From Streptococcaceae bacterium AM104-57 (GTDB lineage Bacteria > Bacillota > Bacilli > Lactobacillales > Streptococcaceae), in contig JAQDPW010000006.1 in the NCBI GenBank assembly GCA_027659245.1, positions 19,359-83,358 on the forward strand: DNA of 64,000 bases. Direction: 5' to 3'. Below are positions 35,909-45,356 of the stretch, piece by piece; position 1 is the first letter of the stretch, and each line of letters begins with the position of its first letter. The notes below the pieces were generated by a model, which searched no databases, was not told where the DNA came from, and worked only from the letters and a program-made list of their open reading frames with translations. The position numbers and the translations under genes are program-made.

Positions 35909-35933
35909 AATTCAAAGGTTATAAAAGCTATAA

Positions 35934-35979
35934 AAACTCAACTTTCTCTTGGAAAAACAAGGAAAGTTGAGTTTTTTTT
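35934..35979 (+). terminator. Terminator after pepN
   Basis: AAACTCAACTTTC / GAAAGTTGAGTTT stem, then TTTTT. Its right half overlaps the proposed CiaR site. Confidence 0.8.
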
Positions 35980-35998
35980 AAGATAATTTTGCTATAAT
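35966..35998 (+). promoter_or_regulatory. ciaRH promoter with CiaR-like direct repeat
   Basis: GTTGAG (35966-35971), 5 bases, TTTAAG (35977-35982), 10 bases, TATAAT (35993-35998, TGC-extended). This fits the known CiaR site NTTAAG-N5-WTTAAG ten bases before the -10, with one mismatch in the first half, so it could serve autoregulation. Confidence 0.55.
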
Positions 35999-36022
35999 AG
36001 GTATAATAAGGAGGAATTTTTG

Positions 36023-36694
36023 ATGATCAAGATTCTATTAGTGGAAGATGACCTAGGACTATCAAATTCAGTTTTTGACTTTCTAGATGATTTTGCGGAT
36101 GTCATGCAGGTTTTTGATGGTGAAGAAGGTCTCTATGAGGCTGAAAGTGGCGTTTATGATTTGATTCTGCTTGATTTGATGTTGCCTGAAAAAAATGGTT
36201 TCCAAGTCTTAAAAGAATTACGTGAAAAAGGCGTTTCGACACCAGTTCTTATCATGACAGCAAAGGAAAGTCTCGATGACAAAGGTCATGGATTTGAGCT
36301 TGGGGCAGATGATTATCTAACAAAACCATTTTATCTAGAAGAACTAAAGATGCGTATTCAGGCCCTTCTCAAACGTTCTGGCAAATTCAATGAAAATACT
36401 CTTTCTTATGGTGATTTGACAGTTAATCTATCTACCAATGAGGTTAGAGTTAATGATACTGTTGTTGAACTATTAGGTAAAGAATTTGATCTTTTGGTTT
36501 ATTTCCTCCAAAATCAAAATGTTATCTTACCCAAAACCCAGATTTTTGACCGTTTGTGGGGATTTGATAGTGACACAACCATCTCCGTGGTAGAAGTCTA
36601 CGTATCAAAAGTTCGTAAGAAATTAAAGGGATCAGTCCTTGCTGAAAACCTTCAAACCTTGCGTAGTGTTGGGTATATTTTAAAACATGTTTAA
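36023..36694 (+). CDS. ciaR: Response regulator CiaR
   Basis: 223 residues from ATG 36023 (AAGGAGG upstream; the codon before, TTG 36020, is not needed). Receiver domain with phospho-acceptor Asp 51 ([10 protein letters not shown]), Lys in [10 protein letters not shown], and an OmpR-type winged helix (about 128-222, [25 protein letters not shown]). CiaR controls htrA, csRNAs, competence and beta-lactam tolerance in pneumococcus. 8-base overlap with ciaH. Confidence 0.96.
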   Translation: MIKILLVEDDLGLSNSVFDFLDDFADVMQVFDGEEGLYEAESGVYDLILLDLMLPEKNGFQVLKELREKGVSTPVLIMTAKESLDDKGHGFELGADDYLTKPFYLEELKMRIQALLKRSGKFNENTLSYGDLTVNLSTNEVRVNDTVVELLGKEFDLLVYFLQNQNVILPKTQIFDRLWGFDSDTTISVVEVYVSKVRKKLKGSVLAENLQTLRSVGYILKHV

Positions 36695-38021
36695 TAAATT
36701 TAAAAAGAATTGGTATGCGGAGGATTTTAGTTATTTTATCCGTAACTTTGGAGTATTTACTCTGATTTTCTCTGCTATGACCTTGATTATCTTGCAGGTT
36801 ATGCACTCGAGTCTTTATACCTCAGTTGATGAGAAGCTCTTGTCACTCAGTGCTAATCCTCAGGATGTTATCCAGTTGGCTGTCAACCGTGCAACAGAAG
36901 ATGTAAAAGATTTGAATAGTGAATCGGTAGGGCCACCTTCAAATAGCAAACCTACAGTCAGTTCTAATACGGAAGTAATTTTATTGGACTCTAGTTTAAA
37001 TCAACTAGTAGCTGGAAATCGATTTTTAGGTCTTGATAGGGTCACATTTAATAAAAAAGATTTGAATCACATTAGACAGCTTCATGTCCAGAATAGCTAT
37101 GGGGAGGATGAGATTTATCGAGTGATTCTGACTGAGATGAATATTGAATCTGTCTCGACCAATATTAAGTATGCAGCGGTTTTGATGAATACCAGTCAGA
37201 TAGAGCAAATCAGTCAAAATCATGAGCAATTAATCGTGGTAGTCATGGCTAGCTTCTGGATTATATCCATTCTTGCTAGTCTTTATCTTGCTCGCGTTAG
37301 TGTCAAACCTTTGCTTGAAAGTATGCAGAAGCAGCAGAGTTTTGTCGAAAATGCCAGTCATGAGCTACGTACTCCACTTGCTGTTCTTCAAAATCGCTTG
37401 GAAACTCTTTTTCGAAAACCGGAAGCTACTATTATGGAATCTAGCGAGAGTATTGCTTCTAGTTTAGAAGAAGTTCGAAACATGCGCTTTTTAACAACCA
37501 ATCTCCTAAATTTAGCCCGTCGTGATGATGGTATCAATCCTGAACTAGGAGAAGTACAGCCAGACTTCTTTAACACAACCTTTACCAACTATGAGATGAT
37601 CGCATCTGAAAATAACCGCGTTTTTCATTTTGAAAATCGCATCCATCGGACCATCATAACAGACAAGCTTCTTCTTAAGCAACTGATGACTATCTTGTTT
37701 GACAATGCTGTCAAGTATACCGAAGAAGAAGGAGTTATTTATTTTGTCATCGCTGCGACAGAGCGTAATCTCTATTTGTCAGTAGCTGATGATGGAATCG
37801 GTATTTCTGCAGTAGATAAAAAGAAAATTTTTGATCGCTTTTATAGGGTTGATAAGGCTCGTACTCGTCAAAAAGGTGGTTTTGGGTTAGGGTTATCTTT
37901 AGCAAAACAAATTGTTGACGCCCTTAAAGGTTCTATCAGTGTCAAAGATAACAAACCTCATGGTACTATTTTTGAAGTAAAAATCGCCATTCAAACACCA
38001 TCTAAACGAAAAAGTAAATAA
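36687..38021 (+). CDS. ciaH: Sensor histidine kinase CiaH
   Basis: 444 residues. Two membrane helices (about 25-44 and 185-203) flank an extracellular sensor part of about 140 residues. HisKA with phospho-acceptor His 225 ([12 protein letters not shown]), N box [10 protein letters not shown]1 ADDGIGIS and G2 [10 protein letters not shown] of the ATPase domain. It phosphorylates CiaR. All catalytic motifs are intact, with no obvious disruptive change in the TM/HisKA region. Confidence 0.95.
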   Translation: MFNKFKKNWYAEDFSYFIRNFGVFTLIFSAMTLIILQVMHSSLYTSVDEKLLSLSANPQDVIQLAVNRATEDVKDLNSESVGPPSNSKPTVSSNTEVILLDSSLNQLVAGNRFLGLDRVTFNKKDLNHIRQLHVQNSYGEDEIYRVILTEMNIESVSTNIKYAAVLMNTSQIEQISQNHEQLIVVVMASFWIISILASLYLARVSVKPLLESMQKQQSFVENASHELRTPLAVLQNRLETLFRKPEATIMESSESIASSLEEVRNMRFLTTNLLNLARRDDGINPELGEVQPDFFNTTFTNYEMIASENNRVFHFENRIHRTIITDKLLLKQLMTILFDNAVKYTEEEGVIYFVIAATERNLYLSVADDGIGISAVDKKKIFDRFYRVDKARTRQKGGFGLGLSLAKQIVDALKGSISVKDNKPHGTIFEVKIAIQTPSKRKSK

Positions 38022-38027
38022 GAAAAG

Positions 38028-38077
38028 GCTATGACTTAGAAAGTGATAGACCAAGTATCGCTTCTCTAGTCACAGCC
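38028..38077 (+). other. Extended hairpin after ciaH
   Basis: GGCTATGACT (38028-38037) pairs with AGTCACAGCC (38068-38077), with inner GTGATA / TATCGC pairing. No T-run follows, so it is not a standard terminator. It may stabilise the ciaRH mRNA end. Confidence 0.4.
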
Positions 38078-38100
38078 ATATAGCCATCGTGTTAAACAAA

Positions 38101-38132
38101 AAATAGGTCGGGATTTTTATCCCGACCTATTT
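38101..38132 (-). terminator. Terminator between ciaH and the DUF3270 gene
   Basis: AAATAGGTCGGGAT TTTT ATCCCGACCTATTT, a 14-base perfect stem. The T-run is better on the minus strand, but it can act on ciaRH transcripts too. Confidence 0.85.
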
Positions 38133-38136
38133 GAGT

Positions 38137-38412
38137 CTAATAAAATTTCTTCTTAATCATAGAACGTTGGAACTTTAGAGCTACCAAACTCAAAGCAATG
38201 GCTAGACTAAAAGCCAGAACTGTATTGAACTTGAGGGCTAAAAAGATAAAGCTAAACAAGGCTAAAAAGACGCAAAAACAAGCAATGTTTACAAAGAAAA
38301 GAACTTCCTTCAAACTAGCAACGGAAGTGGTTTCTGGAACATAGTCTTGATAGAGCGCTGTTTGAGTTTCCTCTTCTTCAAACTCATACGGTTGATAGTT
38401 TCTTACGGGCAT
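38137..38412 (-). CDS. DUF3270 family small membrane protein
   Basis: 91 residues. Acidic, Tyr/Gln-rich N-terminus (YQPYEFEEEETQTALYQDY), then two membrane helices (about 38-58 and 61-80) and a basic end (KFQRSMIKKKF). A streptococcus-specific family of unknown function. AAGGAGAG before the ATG. Confidence 0.8.
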   Translation of the reverse strand: MPVRNYQPYEFEEEETQTALYQDYVPETTSVASLKEVLFFVNIACFCVFLALFSFIFLALKFNTVLAFSLAIALSLVALKFQRSMIKKKFY

Positions 38413-38534
38413 GATTCTCTCCTTAACAGTACTCTCTCATTTTACCATTTTTCAAGAAAAAAATTATTACAGTAAGGTTACAAAAAGAATAAGTAAATTT
38501 ATCATTTTGAGAAATGGCTGATTTTGCAGAAATG

Positions 38535-38543
38535 TGGTATAAT
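38535..38543 (+). promoter_or_regulatory. Extended -10 box abutting the U32 peptidase start
   Basis: TGGTATAAT ending at 38543; ATG begins at 38551, 7 bases later. There is no room for a leader or SD. Confidence 0.7.
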
Positions 38544-38550
38544 TTTCTCT

Positions 38551-39480
38551 ATGGAAAAGATTATCATTACAGCAACTGCTGAAAGTATTGAACAAGTAAA
38601 ACAGCTACTTGAAGCTGGTGTCGACCGCATTTATGTCGGTGAGAAAGATTTTGGTCTTCGTTTGCCTACTACCTTTAGTCATGAAGAATTGCGTGAAATT
38701 GCAAAAATTGTTCATGATGCCGGTAAGGAATTAATCGTTGCGGTCAATGCTCTTATGCATCAGGATATGATGGATCGTATCAACCCCTTCCTTGATTTCT
38801 TAGAAGAAATTAAAACAGATTACATTACTGTTGGAGATGCGGGTGTCTTTTATGTTGTCAATCGTGATGGTTATTCTTTTAAAACTATCTATGATGCCTC
38901 AACCATGGTCACAAGCAGTCGTCAGATTAACTTCTGGGGACAAAAAGCAGGAGCGTCAGAAGCAGTTTTGGCGCGTGAAATCCCATCTGCAGAACTTTTC
39001 AAAATGCCTGAAATTTTAGAAATTCCCGCTGAGGTCTTGGTATATGGTGCTAGTGTCATCCACCATTCGAAGCGTCCACTCTTGCAAAACTACTATAATT
39101 TCACACAGATTGATGATGAAAAATCTCGTCAACGTGACTTGTTCTTGGCTGAGCCAAGTGACCCAGAGAGCCATTATTCTATTTTTGAAGACAATCATGG
39201 GACTCATATCTTTGCTAACAATGACCTTGATTTGATGACCAAATTGCCAGAGTTGGTAGAGCATGGTTTCACTCATTGGAAACTAGAAGGACTATATACT
39301 CCAGGTCAAGATTTTGTTGAGATTGCAAAACTCTTCATCCAAGCCCGTAGCTTGATTCAAGAGGGAAGTTTTACGCATGACCAAGCTTTCTTGTTGGACG
39401 AGCAAGTCCGTAAACTCCATCCCAAAAATCGTTTCCTTGACACAGGATTTTATGACTACGATCCTGACATGGTTAAATAA
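38551..39480 (+). CDS. Peptidase U32 family protein
   Basis: 309 residues from ATG 38551 (the frame extends upstream but across the -10 box). U32 features: IYVGEKDFGLRLPTTFSHEEL at the start, HKKRP-like VIHHSKRPLLQNYYNF, and the ending IQARSLIQEG. U32 proteins are barrel enzymes; some are collagenase-like proteases, others act with partner proteins in RNA hydroxylation or prenoid quinone synthesis. No partner gene here. The mRNA is probably leaderless. Confidence 0.85.
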   Translation: MEKIIITATAESIEQVKQLLEAGVDRIYVGEKDFGLRLPTTFSHEELREIAKIVHDAGKELIVAVNALMHQDMMDRINPFLDFLEEIKTDYITVGDAGVFYVVNRDGYSFKTIYDASTMVTSSRQINFWGQKAGASEAVLAREIPSAELFKMPEILEIPAEVLVYGASVIHHSKRPLLQNYYNFTQIDDEKSRQRDLFLAEPSDPESHYSIFEDNHGTHIFANNDLDLMTKLPELVEHGFTHWKLEGLYTPGQDFVEIAKLFIQARSLIQEGSFTHDQAFLLDEQVRKLHPKNRFLDTGFYDYDPDMVK

Positions 39481-39487
39481 ACATCAC

Positions 39488-39517
39488 AAAACCCGAAATA
39501 AAATGTTCGGGTTTTTC
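39488..39517 (+). terminator. Terminator after the U32 gene
   Basis: AAAACCCGAA, 8-base loop, TTCGGGTTTTT. Confidence 0.9.
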
Positions 39518-39547
39518 TAGTGCAAGGATGAATTTAAAGCGTATTCA

Positions 39548-39556
39548 TGTTATAAT
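39548..39556 (+). promoter_or_regulatory. Extended -10 box of the rpiA operon
   Basis: TGTTATAAT, 30 bases before the GTG start of rpiA. Confidence 0.55.
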
Positions 39557-39586
39557 AAAAGTAGCTTTTTGTTTGGAGGTGTTTAA

Positions 39587-40270
39587 GTGGAAAATCTGAA
39601 AAAAATAGCAGGCATCAAGGCTGCTGAGTTCGTAACCGATGGAATGGTTGTAGGACTTGGAACAGGCTCGACTGCCTATTATTTCGTAGAGGAGATTGGT
39701 CGTAGAATCAAGGAGGAAGGACTTCAAATTACAGCCGTAACGACTTCGAGTGTAACGACGAATCAGGCACAAGGCTTGAATATACCGCTTAAGTCTATTG
39801 ATGAGGTGGATGAGGTTGATGTGACTGTTGATGGAGCTGATGAGGTGGATCGTCAGTTTAATGGTATCAAAGGAGGCGGTGGTGCACTTCTAATGGAAAA
39901 AGTAGTTGCGACACCAACTAAACAGTATATCTGGGTGGTAGATGAGAGCAAGATGGTTGAGAAACTGGGCGCTTTCAAACTACCTGTCGAAGTTGTCCAA
40001 TACGGAGCAGAACAGGTTTTCCGTCGTTTTGAAAAAGCTGGTTATAAGCCAAGTTTTCGTGAAAAAGATGGCCAACGCTTTGTGACGGATATGAAAAATT
40101 TCATCATTGATCTTGATTTAGGTGTTATTGAAGATCCGATTGCTTTTGGTCACCAACTGGATCTTCAGGTCGGTATTGTTGAGCACGGTTTATTTAATCA
40201 AATGGTTGATAAAGTAATTGTTGCAGGGCAAGCTGGCGTTCAGGTTTTAACTTCAACAAAAGGGAAATAA
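39587..40270 (+). CDS. rpiA: Ribose-5-phosphate isomerase A
   Basis: 227 residues from a GTG start with GGAGGT 8 bases before. Motifs: [12 protein letters not shown] (phosphate loop), DGADEVD (catalytic Asp), [11 protein letters not shown] (catalytic Glu/Lys). It interconverts ribose-5-P and ribulose-5-P in the pentose phosphate pathway. First gene of the rpiA-deoB-DUF1697-punA-ClC set, giving an outlet for ribose-5-P from nucleoside breakdown. Confidence 0.96.
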   Translation: MENLKKIAGIKAAEFVTDGMVVGLGTGSTAYYFVEEIGRRIKEEGLQITAVTTSSVTTNQAQGLNIPLKSIDEVDEVDVTVDGADEVDRQFNGIKGGGGALLMEKVVATPTKQYIWVVDESKMVEKLGAFKLPVEVVQYGAEQVFRRFEKAGYKPSFREKDGQRFVTDMKNFIIDLDLGVIEDPIAFGHQLDLQVGIVEHGLFNQMVDKVIVAGQAGVQVLTSTKGK

Positions 40271-40282
40271 AGGAGGCAAATG

Positions 40283-41494
40283 ATGTCAAAATTTAAACGT
40301 ATTCACTTGGTGGTACTCGATTCTGTAGGAATCGGTGCGGCACCAGATGCTAATAACTTTGTCAATGCAGGGGTTCCAGATGGAGCATCTGATACATTAG
40401 GACACATCTCTAAATCAGTTGGTTTGAATGTACCGAATATGGCTAAGATTGGTCTTGGGAATATTGAACGTGAAACAGCCCTTAAAACGGTCCCAGTAGA
40501 GGAAAATCCTAGCGGTTACTACACTAAACTTGAGGAAGTTTCACTAGGTAAAGACACTATGACCGGTCACTGGGAAATCATGGGCCTCAACATCACTGAA
40601 CCGTTTGATACTTTCTGGAATGGATTCCCAGAAGAAATCCTTACAAAGATTGAAGAATTCTCAGGTCGTAAAGTAATTCGTGAAGCCAACAAACCATACT
40701 CAGGAACAGCTGTCATCGATGACTTTGGACCACGTCAAATGGAAACTGGCGAGTTGATTATCTATACATCAGCTGACCCAGTTCTTCAAATTGCAGCTCA
40801 TGAAGATATAATTCCTTTGGATGAACTCTACCGTATCTGTGAATATGCTCGTTCAATTACCCTTGAGCGTCCAGCTCTTCTCGGACGTATTATTGCTCGT
40901 CCTTATGTTGGGGAGCCTGGAAACTTCACACGTACTGCAAACCGTCGTGACTTGGCTGTATCACCATTTGCACCAACTGTGTTGGATAAACTGAATGAAG
41001 CAGGTATTGACACATACTCAGTAGGTAAGATTAGCGATATCTTCAACGGTGCTGGTATCAACCACGATATGGGTCACAATAAGTCAAATAGTCATGGTAT
41101 GGATACCTTGGTCAAAACAATGGGACTACCTGAGTTTGAAAAAGGATTTTCATTTACAAACTTGGTAGACTTTGATGCTTTATATGGACACCGTCGTGAT
41201 CCACACGGCTATCGTGATTGCTTGCACGAGTTTGATGGACGTTTGCCAGAGCTTATCGCTGCTATGAGAGAAGATGATCTACTCATGATTACTGCTGACC
41301 ATGGTAATGATCCTACTTATGCAGGTACAGACCATACTCGTGAATACATTCCACTTTTGGTCTATAGCCCATCACTAAAAGGAAATGGACACTTACCAAT
41401 CGGTCATTTTGCGGATATTTCGGCAACAATCGCTGATAACTTTGGCGTAGATAAGGCTATGATTGGTGAAAGCTTCTTAGATAAATTGGTTTAA
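40283..41494 (+). CDS. deoB: Phosphopentomutase
   Basis: 403 residues; start at the second ATG (40283) because GGAGG at 40272-40276 is then 6 bases away. Alkaline-phosphatase fold: [12 protein letters not shown] (metal Asp), KDTMTGHWE (phospho-Thr), TADHGNDP and [10 protein letters not shown] metal ligands. It converts (deoxy)ribose-1-P to the 5-phosphate, feeding RpiA or DeoC. 1 base before the next gene. Confidence 0.97.
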   Translation: MSKFKRIHLVVLDSVGIGAAPDANNFVNAGVPDGASDTLGHISKSVGLNVPNMAKIGLGNIERETALKTVPVEENPSGYYTKLEEVSLGKDTMTGHWEIMGLNITEPFDTFWNGFPEEILTKIEEFSGRKVIREANKPYSGTAVIDDFGPRQMETGELIIYTSADPVLQIAAHEDIIPLDELYRICEYARSITLERPALLGRIIARPYVGEPGNFTRTANRRDLAVSPFAPTVLDKLNEAGIDTYSVGKISDIFNGAGINHDMGHNKSNSHGMDTLVKTMGLPEFEKGFSFTNLVDFDALYGHRRDPHGYRDCLHEFDGRLPELIAAMREDDLLMITADHGNDPTYAGTDHTREYIPLLVYSPSLKGNGHLPIGHFADISATIADNFGVDKAMIGESFLDKLV

Positions 41495-41495
41495 G

Positions 41496-42056
41496 ATGAA
41501 TCGCTTTGCATTACTGGTTAGAGGTATCAATGTTGGTGGAAAGAATAAGGTGGTCATGGCTCAACTGCGTCAAGAATTGACGGAGTTGGGATTAGAAAAT
41601 GTTGAAACCTACATCAATAGTGGGAACATTTTCTTTACCACAAGCATCCCAAAGACTCAACTAGTGGAGAATTTACAGGCTTTCTTTGAAAGACGCTATC
41701 CATTTATTCAGAGTTTTTCCTTGCTGAGTCTTGAAGACTATGAAAAGGAGCTTAGAAATCTTCCTGATTGGTGGAATCATGAGATGGCTCGAAAGGATGT
41801 GCTCTTTTACACTGAGGGATTGGATGTGGATCAAGTCATCGAGAAAGTGAACAGTTTGGAACTGGTCGATGAAGTGCTTCATTTTGGGAAATTAGGGATT
41901 TTCTGGGGTAAATTTTCAGAAGCTAGCTACTCTAAAACAGCCTATCACAAGCACTTGCTTAAGATGCTTTTCTATCGCAATATTACCATTCGTAACGCTA
42001 ATACCTTTGACAAAATTGGTCAATTTTTAAAACATAAAAAAGGAGACAGACAATGA
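41496..42056 (+). CDS. DUF1697 family protein
   Basis: 186 residues: FALLVRGINVGGKNKVVMAQL, ETYINSGNIFF, NITIRNANTFDKI. The family is common in Gram-positives and has no proven function. Located inside the nucleoside operon, with ATGA-type overlap (4 bases) with punA, which may only reflect expression coupling. Confidence 0.9.
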   Translation: MNRFALLVRGINVGGKNKVVMAQLRQELTELGLENVETYINSGNIFFTTSIPKTQLVENLQAFFERRYPFIQSFSLLSLEDYEKELRNLPDWWNHEMARKDVLFYTEGLDVDQVIEKVNSLELVDEVLHFGKLGIFWGKFSEASYSKTAYHKHLLKMLFYRNITIRNANTFDKIGQFLKHKKGDRQ

Positions 42057-42862
42057 CATTATTAGCAAAAATCAATGAAACAGCTGCTTTCTTGAAAGAA
42101 AAGGGAGTTGAAGCGCCGGAGTTCGGTTTGATCCTTGGTTCAGGTCTTGGAGAATTGGCTGAAGAAATCGAAAATGCAGTCGTAGTAGACTACTCTGACA
42201 TTCCAAACTGGGGTCAATCCACAGTAGTCGGACATGCTGGTAAATTGGTTTATGGTGATCTTGCTGGACGTAAAGTCTTGGCTCTTCAAGGTCGTTTCCA
42301 CTTCTACGAAGGAAATCCTCTTGAAGTTGTGACTTTCCCAGTTCGTGTCATGAAAGTTTTGGGATGTGAAGGAGTGCTTGTAACCAACGCTGCTGGAGGT
42401 ATCGGCTTCGGTCCTGGTACCTTGATGGCTATTACTGACCACATCAATATGACTGGTCAAAACCCATTGATTGGTGAAAACTTGGATGAGTTTGGTCCAC
42501 GTTTCCCTGATATGTCGAAAGCTTACACTCCAGAATACCGTGAGACTGCTCATCAAGTAGCAGACAAATTGGGCATTAAACTGGATGATGGGGTTTATAT
42601 CGGTGTGACAGGTCCAACTTATGAAACTCCAGCTGAAATCCGTGCATATAAGACTTTAGGAGCAGATGCTGTCGGTATGTCAACTGTTCCTGAAGTCATC
42701 ATTGCGGCTCACTCTGGTTTGAAAGTTCTTGGTATTTCATGTATTACCAACTTTGCGGCTGGTTTCCAAGAAGAGCTCAACCACGAAGAAGTAGTGGAAG
42801 TGACTGAGCGCGTCAAAGGAGACTTCAAAGGATTGCTGAAAGCGATTCTTGCTGAATTATAA
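42053..42862 (+). CDS. punA: Purine-nucleoside phosphorylase, trimeric (PNP-I) type
   Basis: 269 residues: GLILGSGLGELAEEI (phosphate loop), VVGHAGKL, GRFHFYEGNP, VTNAAGGI, GPTYETPAEIRAYKTLGADAVGMST. Splits inosine/guanosine-type nucleosides to base and (deoxy)ribose-1-P, the substrate for DeoB. AAAGGAGA before the ATG. A second, different phosphorylase (DeoD) is encoded at 44418. Confidence 0.95.
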   Translation: MTLLAKINETAAFLKEKGVEAPEFGLILGSGLGELAEEIENAVVVDYSDIPNWGQSTVVGHAGKLVYGDLAGRKVLALQGRFHFYEGNPLEVVTFPVRVMKVLGCEGVLVTNAAGGIGFGPGTLMAITDHINMTGQNPLIGENLDEFGPRFPDMSKAYTPEYRETAHQVADKLGIKLDDGVYIGVTGPTYETPAEIRAYKTLGADAVGMSTVPEVIIAAHSGLKVLGISCITNFAAGFQEELNHEEVVEVTERVKGDFKGLLKAILAEL

Positions 42863-42864
42863 TC

Positions 42865-44145
42865 ATGGTACATGAGTTGAGGAGTAGTCTTCAGAAAATC
42901 CCCTATAACCTCAAATTAGTTCTAGCGGTCATCATGCTAGGGCTAGTTTCAGGTATTTTCGGAATTTTGCTCCATTACCTTTTAGAGCTGGTTGAAGGGA
43001 TTGCTTTTGGTCAGTCAGAGCATAACACTGGATTCTTGACAGATGGTGTTGCCTCATCACGGATAGGCTTCAGTTTAATCATCGTGGGTGTCAGTTCTGC
43101 CTTGGTCTGGTATTTCTTGCAAAGAAAAGCAAAGATTTTTTCCATCAAAGCGCAGATGAAAGATGAAACATCACAATACAAACTTCATTTTTTAAAACAG
43201 CTAGTTCATTCAATTTGGCAGATTATTGCGGTTGGAGGAGGGGCACCTATCGGTAAGGAAGCTGCGCCACGGGAGATTGGAGCTCTATTTGCAGGACCAA
43301 TTGGAAAAATATGTTCTCTCTCTAAGAAGGATCAAATCTTTCTCCTTGCTTGTGGTGCTGGTGCTGGTTTAGCAGCTGTCTACCAGGTTCCATTAACAAG
43401 TGTCTTCTTTGTTTTTGAAACTCTAGGAATTGCTCTATCTATTAAACGATTTGTCTTAGTCGGTTTGACTACCTATGTGTCAACCTATACAGCAGGCTTG
43501 GTTATTTCAGATCAGGCTCTCTACCAGATTCCAGCCATTGCATGGTCATTAAAGGAAACGTGGATTATTCCCTTATTACTTCTTTTCTTAACCCCACTAG
43601 CTTGGTTTTTTGGTTGCTTAAGTAAAGAAGTGTCTTCAAACAGAATAAAAGATAAACGAATACTTCTCACATTGCCTACAGCTTTCCTTTTTCTTGCTGG
43701 GTTGGCAAGTTATTTTCCACATCTACTTGGAAATGGACGTATGATGGCTCAGGAAGTATTGAATGGTAGCAATGGCAAAACAGTATTCCTCTTGTTTATC
43801 CTAAAAGCACTGGTCGTTCTTATTACTCTGTGGGCAGGGGCCTATGGTGGTACCCTTACGCCATCTTTTGCCTTGGGGATGGCAGGAGCTGCACTCTTGA
43901 CCATGATTTTAGGTAGTGGCAACCAGCCAGCAGTCTTGCTATTAGGTTCGGTTTGCTTTTTAGCTGTGACCTTGAAGGCTCCCCTGTCTGCAACTGGATT
44001 GGTAATGGGTTTCACTGGTCAATCATTAGATGCTATACCTTTTCTTTTGGTGACTGCTTACTTGGCATTTGGTTTTGCTAAAATGCTGGACCGAATCCCT
44101 TGGGAGAAATACTTACGACCAAAGACAAGGATAATAGAAAATTAA
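42865..44145 (+). CDS. ClC-family chloride channel/transporter
   Basis: 426 residues, about ten membrane segments. ClC landmarks: GGGAPIGKEAAPREIGA (variant of the GxEGP gate loop, with the Glu kept), CGAGAGLAAVYQVPLTSVFF and AGAYGGTLTPSFALG. No C-terminal CBS domains. Two bases after punA; no SD of its own, so coupled. Its presence in a nucleoside operon is common in streptococci but unexplained. Could move chloride or fluoride; the loop differs from the canonical chloride filter. Confidence 0.85.
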   Translation: MVHELRSSLQKIPYNLKLVLAVIMLGLVSGIFGILLHYLLELVEGIAFGQSEHNTGFLTDGVASSRIGFSLIIVGVSSALVWYFLQRKAKIFSIKAQMKDETSQYKLHFLKQLVHSIWQIIAVGGGAPIGKEAAPREIGALFAGPIGKICSLSKKDQIFLLACGAGAGLAAVYQVPLTSVFFVFETLGIALSIKRFVLVGLTTYVSTYTAGLVISDQALYQIPAIAWSLKETWIIPLLLLFLTPLAWFFGCLSKEVSSNRIKDKRILLTLPTAFLFLAGLASYFPHLLGNGRMMAQEVLNGSNGKTVFLLFILKALVVLITLWAGAYGGTLTPSFALGMAGAALLTMILGSGNQPAVLLLGSVCFLAVTLKAPLSATGLVMGFTGQSLDAIPFLLVTAYLAFGFAKMLDRIPWEKYLRPKTRIIEN

Positions 44146-44204
44146 TAAGAATACTCTAGTTTTTCTAATCCAAAATATATTTTAAATTTATAATTAATAT
44201 CATT

Positions 44205-44317
44205 TAATAAAGAAAGGTAGAGCATGTGTTCAGATTTGAACACGAGCGGAAAGCTTTTCTAATTACTCAATTAAAAAAGAAAGGATGGGCAGTTCGGGTT
44301 TGAAATTGAACCCGGGC
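44205..44317 (+). other. Tandem AAAGAAAGG-hairpin modules before deoD
   Basis: Two similar units. Unit 1: AAAGAAAGG then GTGTTCA GATT TGAACAC (44226-44243). Unit 2: AAAGAAAGG then GTTCGGGTT ... AACCCGGGC (44292-44317). Each could encode a peptide of 11-12 codons starting at ATG 44224 and ATG 44285. Looks like a leader or a small-peptide repeat; no known riboswitch was recognised. Confidence 0.4.
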
Positions 44318-44318
44318 T

Positions 44319-44394
44319 AGAGGCTGTGTAAAAAAGATAAATCCTCTTAGATGCGAGGCATCTTTGTCGGATTTCCTATTTTTACTTTGCCTCT
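44319..44394 (+). other. Long imperfect hairpin in front of deoD
   Basis: AGAGGC (44319-44324) pairs with GCCTCT (44389-44394), GTAAAAA with TTTTTAC, AATCC with GGATT, and AGATGC with GCATCT at the tip. It ends 23 bases before the deoD ATG. Could be a regulatory RNA structure or a small mobile repeat. Confidence 0.55.
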
Positions 44395-44417
44395 TTTACG
44401 CCCTTTATATCTTAACT

Positions 44418-45128
44418 ATGTCTATCCATATTGCTGCTAAGCAAGGTGAAATTGCTGATAAAATTCTTCTTCCTGGGGATCCTCTTCGTGCGAAATTTAT
44501 CGCTGAGAACTTTTTAGAAGACGCTGTTTGTTTCAACGAAGTCCGTAACATGTTTGGTTACACAGGAACTTACAAGGGTCATCGTGTATCTGTTATGGGA
44601 ACAGGGATGGGTATGCCCTCAATCTCTATCTATGCTCGTGAATTGATTGTCGACTACGGAGTAAAGAAATTGATCCGTGTGGGAACGGCTGGATCTTTGA
44701 ATGAGGATGTTCACGTCCGTGAATTGGTCTTGGCACAAGCTGCTGCAACCAACTCAAACATCATCCGCAACGATTGGCCTCAATACGATTTCCCACAAAT
44801 CGCAAGTTTTGACTTGCTAGATAAGGCTTACCATATTGCCAAAGACCTTGGTATGACTACTCACGTCGGAAATGTCTTGTCATCAGACGTTTTCTATTCA
44901 AACTATGGTGAAAAGAATATCGAGCTTGGTAAATGGGGTGTGAAAGCTGTAGAAATGGAAGCAGCAGCTCTTTACTATCTTGCTGCCCAACACCACGTCG
45001 ATGCTTTAGCTATTATGACGATTTCTGATAGCTTGGTTAATCCAGAAGAGGACACTACAGCAGAAGAACGTCAAAACACCTTCACTGATATGATGAAGGT
45101 TGGTTTGGGAACATTGATTGCTGACTAA
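44418..45128 (+). CDS. deoD: Purine-nucleoside phosphorylase, hexameric (DeoD) type
   Basis: 236 residues from ATG 44418, the family's normal start ([21 protein letters not shown]). Phosphate loop [28 protein letters not shown], and catalytic Asp in MTISDSLV. Acts on adenosine-type as well as 6-oxo purine nucleosides. No SD is visible before the ATG, unlike every neighbouring deo gene. The structured region upstream may set its expression. Confidence 0.95.
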   Translation: MSIHIAAKQGEIADKILLPGDPLRAKFIAENFLEDAVCFNEVRNMFGYTGTYKGHRVSVMGTGMGMPSISIYARELIVDYGVKKLIRVGTAGSLNEDVHVRELVLAQAAATNSNIIRNDWPQYDFPQIASFDLLDKAYHIAKDLGMTTHVGNVLSSDVFYSNYGEKNIELGKWGVKAVEMEAAALYYLAAQHHVDALAIMTISDSLVNPEEDTTAEERQNTFTDMMKVGLGTLIAD

Positions 45129-45285
45129 AGGTAGGCTCTATTCAGAATGATTTCTCTTGTTCTCAAAATGATAACCACCAACAATGAATCAATCCTGAAA
45201 TAGGTAAGAATAAGGAAATTGAAGAAAGCCTAATTGTATCAAAGGACTAACAGGAGTTAGTTTAAGACCTCATAATAATCAAATA

Positions 45286-45333
45286 AAGTTGGAAGCCAAG
45301 TTGACAAGAAGTCAAGACTTTCAACTTTTTAAC
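45286..45333 (+). terminator. Terminator-like hairpin before the sirtuin gene
   Basis: AAGTTGGAA...AAGTTGAC, loop, GTCAAGACTTTCAACTT then TTT. The rest of the gap 45129-45285 shows nothing clear. Confidence 0.55.
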
Positions 45334-45356
45334 TTGAAAATTCCTAGGGGTACAAA

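Noticed and set aside
44364..44417. TTG start giving DeoD 18 extra residues
   Set aside because: The extension comes from the hairpin sequence and the normal DeoD start is ATG 44418.
44146..44417. Purine or fluoride riboswitch before deoD
   Set aside because: The conserved core sequences of those classes were not found; only generic hairpins are present.
45129..45285. Short ORF at 45147 after deoD
   Set aside because: No SD, no similarity and no terminator; treated as chance.
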